This document shows positions 23,652 to 31,784 of a stretch of 34,227 bases of DNA, piece after piece. The DNA is from Microcaldota archaeon (GTDB lineage Archaea > Micrarchaeota > Micrarchaeia > Anstonellales > Bilamarchaeaceae): contig JACCLH010000083.1 of the NCBI GenBank assembly GCA_013425375.1, positions 1 through 34,227 of the forward strand, given 5' to 3'. Made by a program: the position numbers and the translations under genes. Below the pieces are notes generated by a model. The model saw only the letters and a program-made list of their open reading frames with translations, was not told the origin of the DNA and did no database searches. The stretch's first letter is position 1. The number at the start of each line of letters is the position of its first letter.

Positions 23652-23911
23652 GGGGTTATGGCGTAAAGCCGGATGTGGCACGCAACCTGGTAGCGCGGCA
23701 GAGGCTTATTTTCGCTTTCTCAAGACGAAAATCTGTTGCCGAAGCTCCAGATCTCTCTTCTGCATAAGCAGAAGAATTTGTAGCCGCGAAACCTGCATGC
23801 CGGAGTTCAACGCGCCTTTTTAGTAAAAAGGCGCGCCCAAAAACGGGTGTGCTAAAAGCGCCCAAAACGGGCCGTAAATAAAAATGCGCTGAACAGATCT
23901 CCGTGACCCCA
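23652..23911 (+). tRNA. trnW(cca): tRNA-Trp(CCA) that reads as interrupted by four introns
   Basis: Acceptor GGGGTTA (23652-23658) pairs with TGACCCC (23904-23910), discriminator A. A mature tRNA appears only after removing four segments. In the D-loop about 23666-23684 goes, giving GCGT/GCGC with CCTGGTA. In the anticodon stem 23702-23743 goes, giving a perfect GCAGG/CCTGC. At 37/38, 23751-23790 goes, giving loop CTCCAGA with anticodon CCA (23747-23749). In the T-loop 23811-23896 goes, giving CGGAG-TTCAAAT-CTCCG. Tryptophan identity rests on the anticodon, A73 and the D-loop. A TATA-like AATATAAACG lies at 23591-23600. The D-loop and anticodon-stem boundaries are the least certain. Confidence 0.82.
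23811..23896 (+). other. tRNA-Trp T-loop intron with CTTTTTAGTAAAAAG hairpin
   Basis: This 86-nt segment splits the T-loop between positions 58 and 59. Its first hairpin is CGCGCCTTTTT-AGT-AAAAAGGCGCG, followed by CCCAAAAACGGG and a second copy-like CCCAAAACGGG. These are the same building blocks as in the tRNA-Ser intron, although the host position is entirely different. The GC part of the first stem differs from that in tRNA-Ser but is still fully paired. Confidence 0.8.
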
Positions 23912-23947
23912 TTTTTTTACTACATCGATGATTTCCAAGAGGTGGAT

Positions 23948-24955
23948 ATGATGCGTTCGTATATCGTGTTGGCTCTGCTGGCGATAGTCCTCGCCGGCTG
24001 CGTGAACCCCCCTGTAGATGGGGGAAACCAGACAACCCAGCCACCAGTGATGGACGTGGCGCCAGGGCAGAACAATACCGGCCAGAACGTTTCTGTCCAG
24101 CCGCAGCAGAACCAGTCCACCGTGCTTGCGCCTGGCGATAGTGTGAGCCTCGGCGACCATGTCTGGGTGGATTACACCCTATGGGTGCAGGGCAAGGTCC
24201 TTGACACCAGCAATGCCACCCTGGCCAACGAGTCCGGCATCCTCAACCCGAACCGCCAGTACAAGCCCCTTGACTTCGAAGTGCAGTTCAACAAAGGCCT
24301 CATAGACGGCTTCATCATCAATGTCATAAACATGCATGTCAACGAGACTGTGAGCTTCGATGTGGACCCTGCACGCGGCTATGGCCCGTACGACCCAGCT
24401 AAGGTCATCGTGGTGCCGAGGTTCTACACCGCGGACCGTTACATCGAGCAGAGCCTGTACGAGACCGTGCCGCGCTCGTATTTCACCCAGCAGGGCATAA
24501 ATGTCTCCAACGGGACCGGCTTCGACACCCCCTACGGCACTGTGTTCATAACCGATTTCAACGACGAGAATGTCACAATATTCTACCTCCTCGTGCCTGG
24601 CGCCAATATAACTGTCGGCGGCGTTCCCCAACAGGTCGTGGCCCTCTCGAACCTGACCGCGAAGATGGAACTGATGCTCGAGGAGAACGGGACCTATGCT
24701 CTCCCGGACCCCATCCTCAAGGCCGCAGTCCCGCTGAGGGTCGTCAACAAGACAAACGACAGCATCGTCATGGAGAGGATGCTTATCGTGAACCGTTCCT
24801 ATAAGCTGGCACACCCATACACGTTGGCGCCTACGACATTTCTCGTGAAAGATGTCGCAGACACCAACATCACGCTGGATGGCAACCACCCGCTGGCTAA
24901 CGAGACACTGCACTTCCAGGTGACCCTGCTCAACGCCACCAGGCCCAGCAACTAA
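23948..24955 (+). CDS. FKBP-type peptidyl-prolyl isomerase lipoprotein
   Basis: This is a 335-residue protein. The N-terminus MMRSYIVLALLAIVLAGC has a lipobox LAGC with lipid-anchored C18, followed by an Asn/Gln/Pro-rich tether. Residues about 75-165 match an FKBP/SlyD domain: GDHVWVDYTLWVQGKVLDTS, a stretch ending FEVQFNKGLIDGF, then GYGPYDPAKV. Such proteins speed proline isomerisation in exported proteins. The C-terminal 130 residues are beta-rich and unassigned. I took ATG 23948 as start because GAGGTG lies just before it; ATG 23951 is equally possible. It begins 37 nt after tRNA-Trp, separated by a T-run. Confidence 0.87.
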   Translation: MMRSYIVLALLAIVLAGCVNPPVDGGNQTTQPPVMDVAPGQNNTGQNVSVQPQQNQSTVLAPGDSVSLGDHVWVDYTLWVQGKVLDTSNATLANESGILNPNRQYKPLDFEVQFNKGLIDGFIINVINMHVNETVSFDVDPARGYGPYDPAKVIVVPRFYTADRYIEQSLYETVPRSYFTQQGINVSNGTGFDTPYGTVFITDFNDENVTIFYLLVPGANITVGGVPQQVVALSNLTAKMELMLEENGTYALPDPILKAAVPLRVVNKTNDSIVMERMLIVNRSYKLAHPYTLAPTTFLVKDVADTNITLDGNHPLANETLHFQVTLLNATRPSN

Positions 24956-24975
24956 GTAAATGACTTAAAAAATAG

Positions 24976-25113
24976 CCTTAGAATGGCATACTCGACTGAT
25001 GCATCCGAATCGTCGGATGCATCGGCAGTAACAAGGTGAGACGACCCCGAGTATCGGGGCCAGGGTGCACTAACGTGCACTCGGCTCACCTTGTTAAGAA
25101 GTGCTGACTAAGG
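24976..25113. ncRNA. Compact multi-helix element between convergent genes (candidate structured RNA)
   Basis: A closing helix CCTTAG (24976-24981)/CTAAGG (25108-25113) surrounds several structures. The first is the hairpin GATGCATCCGA (24998-25008)/TCGGATGCATC (25013-25023). Next is an 11-bp helix AACAAGGTGAG (25030-25040)/CTCACCTTGTT (25085-25095), itself enclosing CCCCGA/TCGGGG (25045-25059) and GGGTGCAC/GTGCACTC (25063-25082). Nearly all of the segment is paired. It lies between the FKBP lipoprotein stop and the convergent P-ATPase stop. The strand is undetermined. It could be a stable RNA, a bidirectional terminator or a palindromic mobile element. I recognise no known RNA family in it. 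Confidence 0.55.
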
Positions 25114-25132
25114 TAAAAATTTAGGTCAGACA

Positions 25133-27826
25133 CTATCGTCCTTCTTTTTTCCCATTATACTTCATCCATTTCCTGATTTCCATGTAGGAGAACACGAACA
25201 GCGCCAGGCCTATCGCAAGTACCCATTCAGTAATGCCCAGCGGCTTCACATGGAACAGCTCATTGAGCAGCGGAGTATACAATATCGCCACCTGCATGCC
25301 CAGCGTCAGTATCGTCGTATAGACAAGCCATTTGTTCGCGAACAGCTCCCTGATGATCGGCCTCTCGAGCGAGCGGCAGGAGAACGCCTGCGTCTTCTCG
25401 AACATCACCATCACGGTGAAAGCCAGGCTCTGCGCCAGCACCATGTCGCCTCTGGTCACGTCGAACATGAATGCGCCGATGGTGGCGATGGTGACTATGG
25501 CCGGCGATTCGAATATGAATATGCCCATGCCCTTCCAGATGCTGTCTCCCTTCTTGCGGGGCTTTCTGTTCATGACCTCCCTGTCTATGGGGTCGACCGC
25601 CAGCGCGATGGCCGGCAGGCCGTCCGTGACGAGGTTTATCCACAGTATCTGTATGGCTATGAGCGGCAGGGGCATGCCCAGCATCACCGCGAAGAATATG
25701 ACCCCGACCTCTGCGATGTTGCCTGCGAGCAGGTAGGCGACCGTCTTCCGTATGTTATCATATATGCCGCGGCCTTCTTCTATGGCAGCCACGATGCTCG
25801 CGAAGTTGTCGTCAGCCAGCACCATGTCGCCGCTCTCCTTGGCGACCTCTGTGCCTGTGATGCCCATGGCCACGCCTATATCAGCCTTCTTCAGGGCCGG
25901 GGCGTCATTCACGCCATCGCCGGTCATCGCCACCACATGGCCTTTGTAGTTGAGCGCCTCCACGATCCTCAGCTTGTGTGCAGGAGACACTCGCGCATAG
26001 ACTGATATCCCATCCACTTTTGTGTGGAACTCGTCCTGGCCCATCCGGTCCAGCTCCTCGCCGGTCACCACCCTGCTGCCATCGCCTATGCCCAGCTCCT
26101 CTGCGATGGCCTTGGCAGTCAAGGGATGGTCGCCGGTTATCATGATTACCCGTATGCCAGCGCTCCTGCACAGCCTCAGGGCGTCCTTGACCTCCTCGCG
26201 CGGGCTGTCCATCATTGCAGCTATGCCTATGAAAGTGAGATCCTTCTCCACTGCGGCCTGGGTGAGTTTGGCTCCGTCCAGCTCCCTATATGCGAGCGCG
26301 AGCGTCCTGTATCCTTTGGCGGTCAACGCGTTGTTCGCTTCCTCTATCTCCTCTTTCTCCCCGGAACTCAGGCGCCTCGTTTTCCCATCTGCCAGCCTTC
26401 TCGTTGATAGCGTAAGCACGACCTCTGGCGCGCCTTTCACATAAGCTACGTTCTTGCCGCCATCCTTGCGGACCACAGCCATCATCTTCCTTGCGGAATC
26501 GAACGGGAACTCCACTATGGCCGCGTTCTCGGCCTCAAGGCTCTCCTTCCACGTGCCTCCCTTGGCTCCGAGCACGAGGAGCGAGCCTTCGGTCGGGTCC
26601 CCTATCACCTGCCAGCCTGCCTTCTCCTCCTTGAGGTACGCGTTGTTGCAGAGCACCGCGGTCTTCATCAGCATCTTCAGATCACACTCCCAGGGTGCGT
26701 GGCCTGCTTTATCCTTACTGAGAGCGCACCCTCGCATGCCGCCTTCCGCGCTGCTGGCGGCAGCGGGCGTCAGCCCTGGGAGTGTGCCGCTCTCCAGCCG
26801 TATCTCCTTGCCATCCACCGAGAATCCGCCTCTCGGCTCATAGCCTGAGCCGGAAACATCAACTATCTTATCATCGAGCAGTATCTTCCTGACCGTCATC
26901 TCGTTCTTGGTGAGCGTGCCGGTCTTGTCTGTGCATATCACGTCTGCGCAGCCGAGGGTCTCCACTGACTTCAGCTTCTTGACTATCGCATTGCGCCTGG
27001 ACATCCTCTGTACTCCCACCGCCAGTGTCACAACGACCACTGCTGGCAGTCCTTCGGGTATGGCTGCCACCGCCAGGCTCACCGAGGTCAGGAACATGCT
27101 GAACGGCTCAAAGCCCCTCAGCGTCCCAGCCAAGAATATGACCGCGCACAGCGCGACTATGGCCACGCCGAGCTGCTTACCCATGATCTCCAGGTCCTTC
27201 TCTATCGGCGTCTGCTCCTTCACAACGGATTGGACCATCTCGGATATCTCTCCCATCCTGGTGGCCATCCCGGTCTGCTCCACGAGCATCCTTCCCTTGC
27301 CTGACACCACTATGGTGCCCATATACGTCCTGCTCTCCTCCTCAGCGCTCTTGGCGACCGGCATGCTTTCCCCGGTCAGGGCGGCCTCGTCAGTGGCCAG
27401 ATCGAAGGATTCTATCACCACGCCATCAGCAGGTATCCGGTCGCCGGCCTCCACAAGCACGACGTCCCCAGGGACCAGCATCCTGGCGTCTATCACATCG
27501 ACCCTGCCGTCCCTCAGCACCATGGCCTTGGGTGAGACCATCCTCCTGAGCGCCTCGAACGACTTCTCGGCCCGGTACTCCTGGACAAAGCTGAGTATGG
27601 CGTGCATGAAGACTACCGCGAGTATCATGATGGCATCCAGGTCCTCCCCCAGAAGGGTGGCGATGGCCGCAGCGGCCAGCAGGAGCAGGATGAGGAAATC
27701 CGTGAACTGCTTCAGGAACTTGATGACCAGCGATTCTTTCTTCTTCTCCTGGAGCTCGTTGGGGCCGTGCTTCAGGAGCAGCTTCGCAGCCTCTGCATCC
27801 GAGAGCCCGGCATACCTGTTTTTCAT
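25133..27826 (-). CDS. Ca2+-type P-type ATPase
   Basis: This 897-residue P2-type cation pump resembles SERCA/PMCA. It has an N-terminal cation-ATPase domain (GLSDAEAAKLLLKHGPNEL), the actuator motif TGES (LTGESMPV), the M4 ion site AAIPEGLPAVV, the phosphorylation site DKTGTLT (D300), the nucleotide-binding KGAPEV, the hinge TGDGVNDAP (D641), and six C-terminal membrane segments including NLVTDGLPAIAL. PEGLP together with NLVTDGLP points to Ca2+ or Mn2+. Residues about 347-382 are an extra Ala/Gly-rich stretch between the P- and N-domain strands, encoded by a 104-bp palindromic element. Transcription is convergent with the FKBP gene. Confidence 0.93.
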   Translation of the reverse strand: MKNRYAGLSDAEAAKLLLKHGPNELQEKKKESLVIKFLKQFTDFLILLLLAAAAIATLLGEDLDAIMILAVVFMHAILSFVQEYRAEKSFEALRRMVSPKAMVLRDGRVDVIDARMLVPGDVVLVEAGDRIPADGVVIESFDLATDEAALTGESMPVAKSAEEESRTYMGTIVVSGKGRMLVEQTGMATRMGEISEMVQSVVKEQTPIEKDLEIMGKQLGVAIVALCAVIFLAGTLRGFEPFSMFLTSVSLAVAAIPEGLPAVVVVTLAVGVQRMSRRNAIVKKLKSVETLGCADVICTDKTGTLTKNEMTVRKILLDDKIVDVSGSGYEPRGGFSVDGKEIRLESGTLPGLTPAAASSAEGGMRGCALSKDKAGHAPWECDLKMLMKTAVLCNNAYLKEEKAGWQVIGDPTEGSLLVLGAKGGTWKESLEAENAAIVEFPFDSARKMMAVVRKDGGKNVAYVKGAPEVVLTLSTRRLADGKTRRLSSGEKEEIEEANNALTAKGYRTLALAYRELDGAKLTQAAVEKDLTFIGIAAMMDSPREEVKDALRLCRSAGIRVIMITGDHPLTAKAIAEELGIGDGSRVVTGEELDRMGQDEFHTKVDGISVYARVSPAHKLRIVEALNYKGHVVAMTGDGVNDAPALKKADIGVAMGITGTEVAKESGDMVLADDNFASIVAAIEEGRGIYDNIRKTVAYLLAGNIAEVGVIFFAVMLGMPLPLIAIQILWINLVTDGLPAIALAVDPIDREVMNRKPRKKGDSIWKGMGIFIFESPAIVTIATIGAFMFDVTRGDMVLAQSLAFTVMVMFEKTQAFSCRSLERPIIRELFANKWLVYTTILTLGMQVAILYTPLLNELFHVKPLGITEWVLAIGLALFVFSYMEIRKWMKYNGKKEGR
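26683..26786. repeat. 104-bp palindromic element in frame within the P-ATPase gene
   Basis: CACACTCCCAGGG (26683-26695) is the exact reverse complement of CCCTGGGAGTGTG (26774-26786). Inside are two further stems: GGGTGCG (26693-26699)/CGCACCC (26725-26731) and GCCGCC (26738-26743)/GGCGGC (26756-26761). The reading frame passes through without a stop and yields about 35 extra residues. The plan of an outer inverted repeat enclosing two hairpins is the same as in the intergenic element at 25030-25095, though the sequences differ. Confidence 0.75.
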
Positions 27827-27850
27827 CGTTTCCTAGTTCGAAACACGACC

Positions 27851-27860
27851 TTTAAAAATA
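27851..27860 (+). promoter_or_regulatory. TATA box of the proteasome beta gene
   Basis: TTTAAAAATA lies about 50 nt before ATG 27906 and about 20 nt before ATG 27876. Transcription would be expected to start around 27880, downstream of the earlier ATG. That argues for 27906 as the start codon. Confidence 0.5.
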
Positions 27861-27905
27861 CTCCGATGTAGAGAAATGTATAACTCGTTCTCCCAAGTGG
27901 TTTTG

Positions 27906-28541
27906 ATGGATAGCATAAAACACGTTGAAGATGCGAAGCAGACCGGTACTACGACAGTGGGCTTGGTATGCAAGGATGGGATTGTCCTCGCCAGCGACAG
28001 GCGGGCGACCATGGGCTATTTCATCGCGAGCAAGGATATTGACAAGATATATCCTGTGAGCGACCGCATAGCCATGACCATAGCCGGCAGCGTGGGCGAT
28101 GCCCAGACGCTCATCCGCTGGATGAACGCCGAACTCAAGCTCTATGAGCTTAAGCATGAGAAGGCGGCGACGGTGGAGGCCGCGGCCGTCCTCCTGGCCA
28201 ACATACTTTCCCAATACAAATACTACCCGTTCTTCGTCCAGCTGCTCATAGGCGGCATAGATGAGAAGCCCAGGCTCTTCTCGGTGGACATGCTCGGCGG
28301 CATAACAGAAGAGAAGATGACATCCACTGGCAGCGGTTCCCCCATCGCCTACGGTGTCATGGAGGAGCTCTACGCGCTTGACCAGGACATCTCGGTCAAT
28401 CTGCCCATAGCCGCCAAGGCCGTAAGCGCCGCCATGAAGAGGGATGCCGCCACCGGCGAGCGGGTGGACCTGGCAGTGATAACGAAATTCGGTTTCAAGA
28501 GGCTGGAAAAGGAAGATGTCGCCCGCCTTATGAAAGCCTAA
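27906..28541 (+). CDS. psmB: Proteasome subunit beta
   Basis: This is the catalytic subunit of the archaeal 20S proteasome. From ATG 27906 it has a short propeptide (MDSIKHVEDAKQTG), cleaved before the nucleophile Thr in TTTVGLVCKDG. Counting from that Thr1, the catalytic D17 (ASDRRA) and K33 (KDIDKIY) are in the right places, and the GSGSPIAYGVMEE stretch completes the site. It is 211 residues before processing. An in-frame ATG at 27876 would add 10 residues but lies upstream of the expected transcription start. No alpha subunit gene is in the window. Confidence 0.95.
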   Translation: MDSIKHVEDAKQTGTTTVGLVCKDGIVLASDRRATMGYFIASKDIDKIYPVSDRIAMTIAGSVGDAQTLIRWMNAELKLYELKHEKAATVEAAAVLLANILSQYKYYPFFVQLLIGGIDEKPRLFSVDMLGGITEEKMTSTGSGSPIAYGVMEELYALDQDISVNLPIAAKAVSAAMKRDAATGERVDLAVITKFGFKRLEKEDVARLMKA

Positions 28542-28614
28542 GCTCCCTAAACCTTAACCAATATTTTTTCTTTCAGCAGTACGCACATCAACGCAACTTT
28601 TCGAGGTGTTTCCA

Positions 28615-30510
28615 TTGCACTATAAGGACATAGTAAAGAAAATCAGCGAAATCATGCCGCCTGACTGCGAGGTCACAAAGGTGGAGCCTGAAGGGCTGTC
28701 CACCGTCATATACATCAAGAACATCAAGGCGTTCTACTCCAATGACAGGCTCATAAAGGAGCTGGCCAGCGCGCTCAAGAAGAAGGTCACCATCCGCGTG
28801 GACCCTGCCAATCTCATGCCGCTGGACGAGGCCAAGCAGATAATACAGACCCTGGTGCCGAAGGAGGCCGACATCCGCGACATCACCTTCGTCCCTGAGA
28901 TGTGCGAGGTCCGCATTGAGGCGATAAAGCCCGGCCTTGTCATAGGCAAGGGCGGTTCCGTACTGAAAGAGATCATGCTCCGCACCAACTGGGCGCCGGT
29001 CACCCTCCGCGCACCGACCATGCCCTCAGCGACCCTGGAGGGCGTGAGGAAGATAAACGCCATGGAGGCCGCGGAGAGGAAGAAATTCCTGGTCAACATA
29101 GGCAAGAAGATATGCCAGCCGTCTCCTCCAGGCGACTGGATACGGGTTATGGCGCTCGGAGGCTTCAGGGAGGTGGGTCGTTCCTGCATGCTTGTCCAGA
29201 CGCCGAACAGCAAGGTCCTCATAGATGTCGGGGTGAATACTGCCACATCCGATCCGACCAAGGCATATCCCTATCTGAACATGACCGGATTCTCGCTGGA
29301 GGACCTTGACGCCGTGGTGATAAGCCACGGCCACATGGACCACATGGGCTTCCTCCCCTACCTGTTCGCCTACGGCTATGACGGCCCGGTGTACTGCACG
29401 CCGCCCACGCGCGACTTCATGGTGCTGCTCCAGCAGGACTACCTCAATCTGTGCAAGAAGGCGTTCAACACAGACCCGCCCTACACCAAGAAGGACATCT
29501 ACAAGGAGCTCCGCAACATCATCACCGTGGATTACGAGGAGGTTGTGGACATCACGCCGGAGATAAAGATGACGCTCTACAACGCCGGCCACATCCTGGG
29601 CAGCGCCAGCGTGCATCTCCACATCGGAGAAGGCGCGCACAACCTGGTCTACTCGGGTGATATCAAGTTCGGCTTCACCAGGCTCTTCGACCCTGCCACC
29701 ACGCACTTCCCGAGGCTGGAGACGCTTTTCATAGAGAGCACCTACGGAGGCAGGAACGACATCTCAGTCAACAGGTTCGACAGCGAGAAGAGGCTCTCCA
29801 CCATAATAAGGGAGGCCATCGCCAAGAGGGGGAAGGTCCTCATACCGGTGTTCGCTGTCGGCCGTTCCCAGGAGATACTGCTCGTGCTGGAAGAGATGAT
29901 GCGCAGGGAGCCTGACATCAACATCCCGATATACATTGACGGCATGATACTGGAGGCGTCGGCCATCCACACCGCCTATCCCGAATATCTCCGCGAACAG
30001 CTCCAGAGGAGGATACTCTCTGACAGGAGCCCGTTCGAATCGCCGCTGATAAAGGTGGCCAAGGGCACGTCCAAGGAGGAGATAATCAATGGAGAGCCTG
30101 CGGTCATCCTGGCTCCGTCAGGCATGCTCACCGGAGGCCCGTCCTATGAATACCTCAGGCTCATGGCAGACGACCCGAACAACGCGCTCGTCTTCGTGGG
30201 ATATCAGAGCGCGCTTTCGCTCGGAAGCAAGGTCCAGCGCGGCATGAAGGAGCTGCCCATCCTCGGTGATGACGGCAAGATGAAGACGCTGAACATAAAC
30301 ATGCGCGTGGATACGGCTGAAGGCTTCTCAGGCCACAGCGACCGCGCACAGCTCGCCGCCTATCTCAAGAACCTGAGGCCGGGTCCTGAGCGCGTGCTGA
30401 CCATGCACGGAGACTGGGGCAAGACCGAGGAGTTCGCCAGGTCCATAGGCATGATGATGCGGAAGGATTCGCGCGCGCTGGCTGATCTGGAAGCCGTGAG
30501 GCTGAAATGA
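28615..30510 (+). CDS. fttA: aCPSF1/FttA beta-CASP ribonuclease (transcription termination factor)
   Basis: This is a KH-domain metallo-beta-lactamase/beta-CASP nuclease, the archaeal CPSF73 homologue that cleaves nascent RNA and drives termination. The 631-residue protein has two N-terminal KH domains (the second with VIGKGGSVLKEIM), then the MBL domain with HGHMDH (H238, H240, D242, H243). Next come AGHILGSAS, SGDIKFGFTRLFDPAT and a beta-CASP region (ESTYGGRND, PVFAVGRSQE, APSGMLTGGPS, VDTAEGFSGHSDR). I set the start at TTG 28615 because GAGGTG (28603-28608) is 6 nt before it. GTG 28606 would overlap that ribosome-binding site. Confidence 0.95.
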   Translation: MHYKDIVKKISEIMPPDCEVTKVEPEGLSTVIYIKNIKAFYSNDRLIKELASALKKKVTIRVDPANLMPLDEAKQIIQTLVPKEADIRDITFVPEMCEVRIEAIKPGLVIGKGGSVLKEIMLRTNWAPVTLRAPTMPSATLEGVRKINAMEAAERKKFLVNIGKKICQPSPPGDWIRVMALGGFREVGRSCMLVQTPNSKVLIDVGVNTATSDPTKAYPYLNMTGFSLEDLDAVVISHGHMDHMGFLPYLFAYGYDGPVYCTPPTRDFMVLLQQDYLNLCKKAFNTDPPYTKKDIYKELRNIITVDYEEVVDITPEIKMTLYNAGHILGSASVHLHIGEGAHNLVYSGDIKFGFTRLFDPATTHFPRLETLFIESTYGGRNDISVNRFDSEKRLSTIIREAIAKRGKVLIPVFAVGRSQEILLVLEEMMRREPDINIPIYIDGMILEASAIHTAYPEYLREQLQRRILSDRSPFESPLIKVAKGTSKEEIINGEPAVILAPSGMLTGGPSYEYLRLMADDPNNALVFVGYQSALSLGSKVQRGMKELPILGDDGKMKTLNINMRVDTAEGFSGHSDRAQLAAYLKNLRPGPERVLTMHGDWGKTEEFARSIGMMMRKDSRALADLEAVRLK

Positions 30511-30529
30511 AAAAAGGATAAAGAAAGGT

Positions 30530-31099
30530 TTACCTGATCCACACGTCTACGTTCCCCTCGCAGGCCTTTCCACCTACAGATACCGTGACATGTTTCAGGG
30601 CTTTTTCCAGGTCTGCATGCAGCTTAGATTTGAGATACACCATTTGAGCATCTGTGGACCTCCACAAATATGATTCTAGTGTGCAGGTCACATAAGGATG
30701 CCCATTTGACACCCACCATATTGATGTTTCACCTGCTCCTAGCTCAGCCAGTCGTTGAACTACTCGGCCGATACGGGCTCCTCCTGGGCCTGGGCAAAAG
30801 ACTGGAGTAGCGCGCTTCACGCTTATCTTGCCCTTCGTATTGACCTGGACGTCAAGCCTTACGGCAACCCTTGCGGGAAGAGGAGAATTTTCTCCCTCGA
30901 ATAGCCGAGTGTTGTTTATCACATCTTTGACTACATCATATAGTACATTATGTACCTTTTCCAGTGCCGCATTCTCGCATCGCATCGGCGGTTCGGTCTT
31001 CGGCTGCGCATAAGTAGGAAGCCCGCCGTTCAATGCCGTCGCCAAAGCTGCCGCAGCGACCGCTCCTCTCAATCCGACTTTCATCCTGTTATTCATCAT
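30530..31099 (-). CDS. Secreted cysteine-containing protein, possible TonB-C-like fold
   Basis: This 189-residue protein has a Sec signal peptide (MKVGLRGAVAAAALATALNG..., cleaved near TYA/QPK). Four cysteines follow in the mature part (MRCEN, FCPGPG, VTCTL, KACEG), enough for two disulfides. The middle, RVAVRLDVQVNTKGKISVKR, has the strand-turn-strand look of TonB C-terminal domains, but that is weak. The DNA is visibly richer in AT than the neighbours, which may mean transfer. The start is ATG 31099, preceded by GGGGGAT. Its own TATA box (TTTAAAAAT on the minus strand) lies around 31147-31156. It is convergent with fttA. No firm family. Confidence 0.7.
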   Translation of the reverse strand: MMNNRMKVGLRGAVAAAALATALNGGLPTYAQPKTEPPMRCENAALEKVHNVLYDVVKDVINNTRLFEGENSPLPARVAVRLDVQVNTKGKISVKRATPVFCPGPGGARIGRVVQRLAELGAGETSIWWVSNGHPYVTCTLESYLWRSTDAQMVYLKSKLHADLEKALKHVTVSVGGKACEGNVDVWIR

Positions 31100-31232
31100 A
31101 TCCCCCTTTGCACATACGCATGTGCCACCCTATATACGATTGAATACATTTTTAAATGTGTTCTATAACAAATGACAAGATTCAAGCGCTTATTATGGCA
31201 AATCCGACAATCCGGAATACGGAAACCTACGC

Positions 31233-31715
31233 CTACCTCTTTTTCTTCAGTTTCCTTTCTATCTCGTGGCGCTCCCATGGATAGACTATCCAGGCGCTGG
31301 CTGTCGCCGCGTAGTAATCCGGCTTGAAGTCCGAGAAATCCGGGGTCGGCTTGTAATGGATGGTGGCCACCCGTGTCTCTCCGGCTCCTTTCCTTTTCAG
31401 GTAATCCTTCGCCACCAGGATGCTCTTCCCAGTGTCTACTATGTCATCCACGATGAGTATCCTCTTGCCCTTGATGTCCATGTTGAGCTCCTGGGATATC
31501 CTCGGGAAGTCCGTGGGCTTGCCCATGGTCTTGTAGAACGAGATGCCCAATATCCCGATATCATCCACTCCGAGGATGTCTGCCAGTATCCTCGCAGGCA
31601 CCAGCCCTCCCCGGGAAAGTCCGACTATCATGTCCGGCTTGAAGCCTTTCACCATGCCGGCCAGCTTTTCGCAGTATGCGATGGTGGCATCCCAGTTCAT
31701 CCTCAACAGGTCCAT
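31233..31715 (-). CDS. Purine-type phosphoribosyltransferase
   Basis: This 160-residue PRTase of the Gpt/hypoxanthine-guanine type adds a base to PRPP in nucleotide salvage. The PRPP-binding loop is ILIVDDIVDTGKS (86-98). The N-terminal GLSRGGLVPARILADILG (32-49) is the pyrophosphate loop region with the typical GG pair, and the end has WIVYPWE, as in xanthine/guanine PRTases. The exact base is not decidable here. A palindromic TATA box (TTTAAA at about 31738-31743) lies 26 nt upstream and could also serve the divergent acidic-protein genes. Confidence 0.85.
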   Translation of the reverse strand: MDLLRMNWDATIAYCEKLAGMVKGFKPDMIVGLSRGGLVPARILADILGVDDIGILGISFYKTMGKPTDFPRISQELNMDIKGKRILIVDDIVDTGKSILVAKDYLKRKGAGETRVATIHYKPTPDFSDFKPDYYAATASAWIVYPWERHEIERKLKKKR

Positions 31716-31734
31716 GCGCTAATGCCCTTCAAGA

Positions 31735-31746
31735 ATGTTTAAAAGC
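31735..31746. promoter_or_regulatory. Shared palindromic TATA region for divergent genes
   Basis: TGTTTAAAAGCC reads as a TATA box in both directions. It lies about 26 nt from the phosphoribosyltransferase ATG at 31715 (minus) and about 43 nt from the acidic-protein ATG at 31785 (plus). One core could thus direct two divergent transcripts. Confidence 0.45.
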
Positions 31747-31784
31747 CTTTCTACGGTATAGCCATCAAAACTCAGGTGTATCAA

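Noticed and set aside
23617-23823. 68-codon frame across the tRNA-Trp locus
   Set aside because: The tRNA stems explain the sequence better, and the frame has no promoter spacing, ribosome-binding site or family motif. The short frames over tRNA-Ser (2433-2750) and tRNA-Arg (32007-32300) are likewise artefacts.
23652-23911. tRNA-Trp locus as a decayed or pseudo-tRNA
   Set aside because: All rebuilt stems pair without mismatch other than G-U, and invariant loop bases are kept. Decay would not preserve this, so a multiply interrupted working gene is favoured.
27876-27905. Ten-residue N-terminal extension of proteasome beta
   Set aside because: ATG 27876 lies upstream of the transcription start predicted from the TATA box at 27851-27860. 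It cannot be fully excluded.
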